From Candidatus Aminicenantes bacterium RBG_13_64_14 (GTDB lineage: Bacteria; Acidobacteriota; Aminicenantia; Aminicenantales; Saccharicenantaceae): DNA of 6,335 nucleotides. Where the stretch lies: contig MEXZ01000157.1 of assembly GCA_001773855.1 (NCBI GenBank), forward strand, positions 8,175-14,509, in the 5' to 3' direction. The position numbers and the translations under genes are program-made. Below, piece by piece: positions 1 to 4,104 of this stretch; within the stretch, counting starts at the first letter, position 1, and each line of letters begins with the position of its first letter. The notes beneath the pieces are model-generated. The model did not search any database. It worked only from the letters and a program-made list of their open reading frames with translations, and was not told the origin of the DNA.

Positions 1-380
1 ATATCGAAGCCCTAAGGGCGGCCGCGGACAGGATCCGCCCCGACCGCATCCAGCTGAACACGGTCGTCCGGCCGCCCGCCGATGTCAAGGCGAAGCCGTT
101 GAGTTCCGGGGCGATGGGAAAGATCCGCGACGCCCTCGGCCCCAGGGCGGAGATCATCGCCTCGTTCGAAAAGCGGGGACAGGCGCCGGCCGCCTGCGAC
201 TTCGAAACGGACCTCTTGACCGCGGTCGGGCGCCGACCCATGACCGCCGAGGATATTTCTCTCTCCCTGGGCCGTCATCGGGACGAGGTCCTCAAGGCCC
301 TTTCCTCACTCCGCAGCCGGGGGAGAGTCCGGAAGGCAGTCCACGGAGGGAAAACGTACTTCGCCCGGGCACGCGGTTAG
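1..380 (+). CDS. Radical SAM protein (COG0731-like), C-terminal part only
   Basis: The reading frame is open from base 3 to the TAG at 378-380, giving the last 125 residues; the start and the Fe-S cluster CxxxCxxC region lie upstream of the window. The stretch RIQLNTVVRPP at about residues 15-25 of the visible part is typical of the end of the radical SAM barrel in COG0731-type Fe-S oxidoreductases, where the following residues carry on into a small accessory region. The last 55 or so residues (from DLLTAVGRRPMTAEDIS to GKTYFAR) look like a winged helix: helix, turn, a recognition-like helix HRDEVLKALSSLRSRG, then a short beta wing. In the family this tail is seen on a subset of members; its ligand is not known to me. 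Substrate and product cannot be inferred. The family call is from memory of the motif and the catalytic part is not visible. Confidence 0.72.
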   Translation, partial: IEALRAAADRIRPDRIQLNTVVRPPADVKAKPLSSGAMGKIRDALGPRAEIIASFEKRGQAPAACDFETDLLTAVGRRPMTAEDISLSLGRHRDEVLKALSSLRSRGRVRKAVHGGKTYFARARG

Positions 381-414
381 CTTTACTCGGGCCGTTCGGC
401 TATGATAGCATGGA

Positions 415-442
415 TTTTTAACGAGGTAGTGTCTTCTATAAT
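415..442 (+). promoter_or_regulatory. Possible promoter for ilvE-trmO
   Basis: A perfect TATAAT lies at 437-442, about 90 nt upstream of the ilvE start, in the AT-richer gap between the radical SAM gene and ilvE. The matching -35 region is poor: TTTTTA at 415-420 with a 16-nt spacer. The -10 match is seen; its use as a promoter is an inference. No T-box, leader-peptide attenuator or convincing terminator was found in 381-530. Confidence 0.33.
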
Positions 443-517
443 CACGAACTGACTTTTCCCGGACTGACCGGTTCTCTATGCCTAATAATTCCCGCCATCC
501 ATCCTCCCGTAGTGCGT

Positions 518-524
518 AAAGGAG
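518..524 (+). promoter_or_regulatory. Ribosome binding site of ilvE
   Basis: AAAGGAG sits 6 nt upstream of the ATG at 531. It supports this start, which also gives an N-terminus of the usual length for IlvE-type aminotransferases. Confidence 0.75.
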
Positions 525-530
525 TCGTCC

Positions 531-1496
531 ATGTTTCTTAACACCCATTTTCCCAAGGCCGAGAAATACTGGTACATGGGGAAGCTCCTCGACTGGTCCG
601 AGGCGGGCCTCCACCCCATGATTCACGCCCTCCATTACGGAACGTCTACCTTCGAGGGTATCCGGGCCTACAGCACGGCGCGGGGACCCGCCATCTTCCG
701 CCTGCCGGAGCATGTCGACCGGCTCTTCCTGTCGGCGGGCGTGGTCAAGATGAAGCCTCCCTTCAACAAGGACGAGATCACCGATTTTATCAAGCTGACC
801 GTCCGGGCGAACAAGTTCGAGAGTTGTTATATCCGGCCCCTGCTCTTCTTCTCCTACGGCAACCTCGGGCTCGTACCCAAGGCCTGTCCGGTGGAACTAG
901 CCATCAGCGCCTGGGAGTGGGGGGCCTACCTCGGCGAGAAGGCAGGCGCCGGCATCAACGCCTACATCGTCCCCTGGCGCCGTGTCCACCACACCCAGTT
1001 CAACATGTCCGCCAAGCTCGGCGGCGTCTATGTCCAGTCGACGATCTGCGGCCTCGAAGCCCGCGAGGAGGGCTTCGACGAAGCCGTCTTCCTGAACTTC
1101 GAGGGCCGCGTCGCCGAAGGGCCCGGCCAGAATATCTACATCGTCAAGAACGGAACGCTCGTGACCAACGACCAGAAGGAGTCCGTCCTCGAAGGGATCA
1201 CCCGGACGAGCCTCCTCGAGATCGCCCGCGATCTCGGGTTCAAGACGGTCGTCCGGCCCATCACCAAGGAGGACCTCTTCGGGGCCGACGAGGCCTTTTT
1301 CTGCGGGACGGCAGTCGAGGTCATCCCCATCATCTCCGTCACGGACGGGTCCGACCCGGCCGGCCCGAGAATAAAGCACACCGTCGGGAAGGGCGTGCCG
1401 GGGCCGATCGCCCTGAAGATGACGGGGGCCTACAAGAAGGCCGTTACCGGCCGCTCCTCCCGCTATGAGAAATGGCTGACGTACGTCAACGGTTGA
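531..1496 (+). CDS. ilvE: Branched-chain amino acid aminotransferase
   Basis: A 321-residue fold-type IV PLP enzyme expected in the cytoplasm, transferring the amino group between leucine, isoleucine or valine and 2-oxoglutarate (last step of synthesis, first of breakdown). Visible motifs follow the order in E. coli IlvE: HALHYGTSTFEGIRAY (residues 32-47, with the conserved Tyr36), YIRPL (100-104, carboxylate-binding Arg102), WGAYLG (130-135), NMSAKLGG with the Schiff-base lysine Lys162, AEGPGQN (195-201, Glu196 facing the PLP ring nitrogen), GITR (222-225) and CGTAVE (258-263, phosphate-binding Thr260). Length is close to the E. coli enzyme (just over 300). WGAYLG and the overall similarity favour IlvE over D-amino acid aminotransferase or aminodeoxychorismate lyase, which share the fold. 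The start has a clear AAAGGAG. The 3' end overlaps the next gene by 25 nt. Confidence 0.94.
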   Translation: MFLNTHFPKAEKYWYMGKLLDWSEAGLHPMIHALHYGTSTFEGIRAYSTARGPAIFRLPEHVDRLFLSAGVVKMKPPFNKDEITDFIKLTVRANKFESCYIRPLLFFSYGNLGLVPKACPVELAISAWEWGAYLGEKAGAGINAYIVPWRRVHHTQFNMSAKLGGVYVQSTICGLEAREEGFDEAVFLNFEGRVAEGPGQNIYIVKNGTLVTNDQKESVLEGITRTSLLEIARDLGFKTVVRPITKEDLFGADEAFFCGTAVEVIPIISVTDGSDPAGPRIKHTVGKGVPGPIALKMTGAYKKAVTGRSSRYEKWLTYVNG

Positions 1497-1960
1497 CGGG
1501 CGCCGTCCGGCTCCGGCCGGTGGGAGTCGTCAGGTCGCGTTTCAAGGAGCCGACCGACCTGCCGCCTCCGGCTTTCGCCCCGCCCCGTTTCCTCGAACGC
1601 GTCGCCGGCCAGATCGAGATCTTCCCCGAATTCGCCGACGGCCTCGACGACCTCGAGGGCTTTTCGCACGTCATCGTCCTCTTCCATTTCCACCGCTCTT
1701 CGGGGTTCAAGCTCAAGACCGTCCCGCCGGGCGAGCCCGGGCCGCGGGGGATTTTCTCGACCCGTTCGCCGCATCGGCCGAATCCCCTGGGCATGACCGT
1801 CGTCAAGCTGCTCGGGAGGAACGGCCGGGTCCTCGAGGTTTCCGGCCTCGACCTCGTCGACGGGACGCCGGTCCTCGACCTCAAGCCCTACACGACCCGG
1901 GACCGGAAATCGCGGATCCGGACGGGCTGGCTCCGGAAAAAGGGCCGCCCCGCACGATAG
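1472..1960 (+). CDS. trmO: tRNA (N6-threonylcarbamoyladenosine(37)-N6)-methyltransferase TrmO
   Basis: A 162-residue protein of the TsaA/YaeB/VirR family. Characterised members use S-adenosylmethionine to methylate the N6 of t6A at position 37 of threonine tRNAs, making m6t6A. Motifs in order: PVGVVRS (16-22), the substrate-facing loop FSTRSPHRPNPLG (95-107) and LDLVDGTPVLDLKPY (126-140), all diagnostic of the SAM-binding beta-barrel domain. It is shorter than E. coli TrmO (about 235) because it lacks the C-terminal domain; many bacterial and archaeal members are this short form. The ATG at 1472 lies inside the end of ilvE in another frame, without a strong Shine-Dalgarno, so translation is probably coupled to ilvE. 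A TTG at 1493 that overlaps the ilvE stop is an alternative start and loses only seven non-conserved residues. Confidence 0.9.
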   Translation: MADVRQRLTGAVRLRPVGVVRSRFKEPTDLPPPAFAPPRFLERVAGQIEIFPEFADGLDDLEGFSHVIVLFHFHRSSGFKLKTVPPGEPGPRGIFSTRSPHRPNPLGMTVVKLLGRNGRVLEVSGLDLVDGTPVLDLKPYTTRDRKSRIRTGWLRKKGRPAR

Positions 1961-1990
1961 CTCGCCCTCAAGCCGGAATTAGCCGGGAGT

Positions 1991-3403
1991 TCAGGTCTTC
2001 AGGACGTCCCCGGCCGCGGCCGAGATGATATCCCAAGCGCCCCGGACGTGGCGCTCCTCGGTCGTCCTCTGGCCCACGACCAGACGGATGGTGTATTTCC
2101 CACGGAGCGTCGTGTGGGTCAGGAAGACACGTCCCGAGGCGTTGACCCGCTCGAGCAGCCTGCGGTTGAGCTCGTCGAGCCCACTTTCCTCCCGGCCGTC
2201 GTCGAGGCGGAAGCAGACGAGGCCCAGGTCGACCGGGGCCAGGAGCTCGAAGCGGCCGTCCGCCTCAACCCAGTCCTTGAAAAGCGCAGCCAGGCGGAGG
2301 TGCTCACGGACCATGGCCTGGAGCCCCTCGACGCCGTAGGAACGGATGACGAACCAGAGCTTGAGGGCCCGGAAGCGCCGGCCCAGCTGGATGCCCCAGT
2401 CCCGGTAATTCTTGACTTTGGCATCGACTTCGGTCTTGAGGTACTCGGGATGGATCTCGAAGGTCCGGATGAGCGTCGCCGGGTCCTTGACGAAATAGGC
2501 CGAGCAGTCGAAGTTGGTTACCATCCACTTGTGGGGGTTGAAGACGAAGGAATCGGCCAGCTCGGCCCCGTCGAGGATCCAGCGTTTTTCGGGAAGCAGG
2601 GCGGCCGTCCCGGCCCAGGCCGCGTCGACGTGGAACCAGGCGCCGTGCTTCCTGCAGATCTCGCCGACCGCCCTCAAGGGGTCGATGGCCCCGGACGACG
2701 TCGTGCCGACCGTGGCCACGACGCAGGCCGGCACGAACCCGGCGCCCCGGTCCCTCGTCATGGCCTCCTCGAGCTTCTCAGGGATAACGGCGAAGCGCCC
2801 GTCCGTCGGGATACGGCGCAAGTTCTTCTTCCCGAAGCCGGCGATCTTGACGCCCTTGTCGACGCTCGAATGGGCCTCCTCGGACGCATAGACGGTCAGG
2901 GGAGCCCGGAGTCCGGCGTCGTTAGATTCGAACCCGGTCGCCCTTTCCCTCGCCGAAAGCAGGGCGCACAGGGTGGCCGTCGAGGCCGTGTCCTGGATGA
3001 CGCCGGAGAAGTTCTCGGGGAGCCCGGTCATCTGCCGCAACCAATCGAGGACGACTTCCTCCAGCTCGGCCGCCGCCGGAGAGGTCTGCCAGATCATGCA
3101 CTGGGCGCCGAGGCCGGCGGTGAGGAATTCCCCCAGGACCGAGGCGGGGCTGTTATTGGCCGGGAAGTAGGCGAACCAGCCGGGGTGCTGCCAGTGGGTG
3201 ACGCCGGGCAGAAGAACTTTCTCGAAATCCCGGAAGATCCCCTCCATGGTCTCGCCCCTGGCGGGCGGAACGGCGGGAATATTTTTCTTGACGTCGCCGG
3301 GCAGGAGAGGGGAAAGTACAGGGAATTTCTCGACATTCTCGAAATAGTCGGCGATCCAGTCCACAAATTGGTGCCCAACGAGCCGAAATTCCTCGTTTTT
3401 CAT
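1991..3403 (-). CDS. Group II PLP-dependent decarboxylase, aromatic-L-amino-acid decarboxylase family
   Basis: A 470-residue cytoplasmic enzyme that should remove the alpha-carboxyl group of an amino acid, probably aromatic, to give an amine. It aligns nearly end to end with human DOPA decarboxylase (about 480 residues), both having THW at 69-71. Key residues are present: His178 in AHSS (stacks on PLP), Asp260 in HVDAAWAG (pyridine nitrogen), Lys292 in NPHKW (Schiff base), and Tyr321 in the mobile loop HPEYLK. That tyrosine marks decarboxylases as opposed to Phe-bearing aldehyde synthases. Gly341 in LGRRF matches the glycine of indole-accepting relatives. The pocket differs from the human enzyme: Thr82 is Ala, Ile101 is Gln, Phe103 is Met, so the substrate is uncertain; tryptophan or phenylalanine seem likelier than DOPA. 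The start at 3403 is chosen because it has GAGGAG 6 nt upstream and fits the family N-terminus; an in-frame ATG at 3427 would add eight residues. It is convergent with trmO. Confidence 0.92.
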   Translation of the reverse strand: MKNEEFRLVGHQFVDWIADYFENVEKFPVLSPLLPGDVKKNIPAVPPARGETMEGIFRDFEKVLLPGVTHWQHPGWFAYFPANNSPASVLGEFLTAGLGAQCMIWQTSPAAAELEEVVLDWLRQMTGLPENFSGVIQDTASTATLCALLSARERATGFESNDAGLRAPLTVYASEEAHSSVDKGVKIAGFGKKNLRRIPTDGRFAVIPEKLEEAMTRDRGAGFVPACVVATVGTTSSGAIDPLRAVGEICRKHGAWFHVDAAWAGTAALLPEKRWILDGAELADSFVFNPHKWMVTNFDCSAYFVKDPATLIRTFEIHPEYLKTEVDAKVKNYRDWGIQLGRRFRALKLWFVIRSYGVEGLQAMVREHLRLAALFKDWVEADGRFELLAPVDLGLVCFRLDDGREESGLDELNRRLLERVNASGRVFLTHTTLRGKYTIRLVVGQRTTEERHVRGAWDIISAAAGDVLKT

Positions 3404-3451
3404 GCCTTTCTCCTCGATAAATGGCATTTTTATCCTCTTGAGGGCGTCTCC

Positions 3452-3480
3452 ACTATATAGTTTTTCAGGGGAAATCTCAA
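3452..3480 (-). promoter_or_regulatory. Sigma70-type promoter for the decarboxylase gene
   Basis: Read on the minus strand, TTGAGA (3480-3475) and TATAGT (3457-3452) are separated by exactly 17 nt; each matches its consensus hexamer at five of six positions. Transcription would begin near 3445, leaving a leader of about 40 nt before the preferred start at 3403 and about 18 nt before the alternative start at 3427. Hexamers and spacing are seen; activity is inferred. Confidence 0.65.
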
Positions 3481-3502
3481 AACGAGAGCTCCTTGCCTGG
3501 TC

Positions 3503-3516
3503 GTTTTTGGAAAAAC
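3503..3516. promoter_or_regulatory. Palindrome upstream of the decarboxylase promoter, possible operator
   Basis: GTTTTT-GG-AAAAAC is a perfect 6-bp inverted repeat around a 2-bp centre, 23 bp upstream of the decarboxylase -35 box. It lies in the AT-rich gap between that promoter and the plus-strand promoter at 3599-3627. A regulator could sit here and act on either side, but poly-T/poly-A palindromes also arise easily by chance in AT-rich DNA. Confidence 0.25.
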
Positions 3517-3576
3517 CGTATGAAAGGGCTGTTTTATACGCAATAATCGGCTGTGAATCCGGCCATCGCGGTATTT

Positions 3577-3627
3577 TTAAAAAGATCTAAAAAAGTCATT
3601 GCTTTCCTCGCAGCTTTGTGGTATAAT
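3577..3627 (+). promoter_or_regulatory. Strong extended -10 promoter with UP-like A-tracts
   Basis: TGGTATAAT at 3619-3627 is a perfect extended -10 element (TG, one base, TATAAT). A partial -35, TTGCTT at 3599-3604, is 17 nt upstream. Upstream of that, 3577-3598 carries runs of A resembling a UP element. The predicted start is near 3634. No protein gene starts just downstream, and the receptor gene has its own promoter at 3858-3886, so this promoter appears to drive something else. Confidence 0.6.
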
Positions 3628-3736
3628 TTAAAACAGTCATCAGGGGGAATTCGAAAAACTTCAAAAAATAGCCGTCTGCTTTTTTTCCGTCCGCCCCGCT
3701 CCGAACGCAACACTTTCACTGCGCCGGTCGTACTAC

Positions 3737-3802
3737 ATGATGGAAGACAGCGATGGACCACAAAGACCTCCTTATTGGCCTCCCATAAATCCATTCCCCT
3801 GA
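3737..3802 (+). CDS. Possible 21-residue proline-rich leader peptide
   Basis: An ATG-ATG start at 3737 and 3740 opens a frame of 21 codons ending with TGA at 3800-3802, one base before the hairpin at 3804. The C-terminal part reads PPYWPPINPFP, and seven of the 21 residues are proline, including two Pro-Pro pairs that typically slow ribosomes. No Shine-Dalgarno is visible upstream (GGTCGTACTAC before the ATG). The position against the hairpin resembles an attenuator arrangement, but without a ribosome binding site it may be a chance frame. Confidence 0.15.
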   Translation: MMEDSDGPQRPPYWPPINPFP

Positions 3803-3803
3803 C

Positions 3804-3842
3804 GAGGCTGCCCTGATCCGGACCCCGGGTCAGGGCAGCCTC
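3804..3842 (+). terminator. 18-bp hairpin, probable terminator or insulator without U-tract
   Basis: Bases 3804-3821 pair with 3825-3842 around the 3-nt loop ACC. All 18 pairs are Watson-Crick except one T-G at 3817/3829. There is no T run on either strand directly after the stem, so it is not a classical intrinsic terminator. It lies between the upstream promoter at 3599-3627 and the receptor promoter starting at 3858, where it could stop or process upstream transcripts. The similar U-less hairpins after the receptor gene suggest that this genome uses such structures at gene ends. The strand is assigned from the upstream promoter; the structure is symmetrical. Confidence 0.5.
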
Positions 3843-3857
3843 ATCTGCCCCTTGGAG

Positions 3858-3886
3858 TTGACCTCTTCTTTCTTTTGGATTAAAAT
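3858..3886 (+). promoter_or_regulatory. Sigma70-type promoter for the B12 riboswitch and receptor gene
   Basis: TTGACC (3858-3863) and TAAAAT (3881-3886) are 17 nt apart, each with five of six consensus bases. The predicted transcription start is near 3893, exactly where the first strand of riboswitch helix P1 begins. That coincidence strengthens both calls. Confidence 0.72.
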
Positions 3887-3892
3887 CTTCAC

Positions 3893-4037
3893 GGCTTATT
3901 CGAAGGGAAGTCCGTCGGATGCGGACACAGCCCCCGCTACTGTAACCGGGGACGAATCCCAAGAGACGCCACGGCCGCGAGGCTGGAAGGCTTGGGAGGA
4001 GAGCGATCCGGGAGTCAGGAGACCTTCCGTGAGCCAG
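3893..4037 (+). ncRNA. Cobalamin riboswitch (B12 element)
   Basis: The conserved core is seen in order: GGGAAGTCCG (3905-3914), GCCCCCGCTACTGTAACCGG (3930-3949) and the B12 box AGTCAGGAGACC (4013-4024). Helix P1 can form between GGCTTA (3893-3898) and TGAGCC (4030-4035), which sets the limits given here. This class of RNA binds adenosyl- or hydroxocobalamin and switches off the downstream gene. It lies 70 nt upstream of a TonB-dependent receptor, the usual target. No intrinsic terminator with a U-tract separates it from the gene, so control of translation initiation is more likely than control of termination. Confidence 0.95.
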
Positions 4038-4043
4038 GGTCGA

Positions 4044-4066
4044 CCGGTCTTCGGGCGGAAGACGGG
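4044..4066 (+). promoter_or_regulatory. Hairpin after the B12 aptamer, candidate expression platform
   Basis: GTCTTC (4047-4052) pairs with GAAGAC (4058-4063) around a GGGCG loop, with two further C-G pairs outside. It directly follows the aptamer, where cobalamin riboswitches carry the hairpin whose loop kisses the aptamer and sets access to the ribosome binding site. The hairpin is seen; the kissing role is inferred from the family. Confidence 0.45.
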
Positions 4067-4092
4067 AAACTAAAAGCGGCGGGGGCGGCTGC

Positions 4093-4096
4093 GGAG
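4093..4096 (+). promoter_or_regulatory. Ribosome binding site of the receptor gene
   Basis: GGAG lies 8 nt before the ATG at 4105, inside the palindrome GGAGCTCC (4093-4100). Just upstream, GCGGGGGC (4079-4086) is the exact complement of GCCCCCGC in the aptamer core, so access to this site may depend on the riboswitch fold. Confidence 0.55.
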
Positions 4097-4104
4097 CTCC
4101 TGCC

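Larger units (their letters stand above)
3634..3842 (+). ncRNA. Candidate small RNA of about 210 nt, function unknown
   Basis: This segment is bracketed by a strong-looking promoter (-10 at 3622-3627) and a long perfect hairpin (3804-3842). It has mixed, lower-GC composition unlike the flanking genes and no good coding frame. It does not resemble tmRNA, 6S, SRP or RNase P RNA as far as I can judge by eye. It contains ACCTCCTTA at 3766-3774, which equals the anti-Shine-Dalgarno end of 16S rRNA, and a 21-codon proline-rich frame at 3737-3802. The boundaries are inferred from the promoter and hairpin. Alternatives are a long leader reading through into the receptor gene, or decayed sequence. Confidence 0.3.

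Noticed and set aside
824..1468. A 214-codon Arg/Pro-rich frame overlapping ilvE
   Set aside because: It is an out-of-frame reading of ilvE, and its low-complexity Arg/Pro/Gly composition is typical of shadow frames.
1961..1990. A terminator between the convergent trmO and decarboxylase genes
   Set aside because: Only a 4-bp CCGG/CCGG stem and the direct repeat AGCCGG can be found, which is too weak to call.
2048..3460. A 470-codon open frame on the plus strand across the decarboxylase
   Set aside because: It is the antisense of a clear, fully conserved decarboxylase. Its product has no recognisable motif, and long antisense frames are expected in GC-rich coding DNA.
3640..3690. The T-run at 3679-3687 as the tail of an intrinsic terminator
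   Set aside because: No stable GC-rich stem immediately precedes the T-run.
3553..3816. An 87-codon frame on the plus strand
   Set aside because: It starts upstream of and spans the promoter at 3599-3627, ends inside the 3804-3842 hairpin, lacks a ribosome binding site, and has no recognisable domain or GC-rich third positions.
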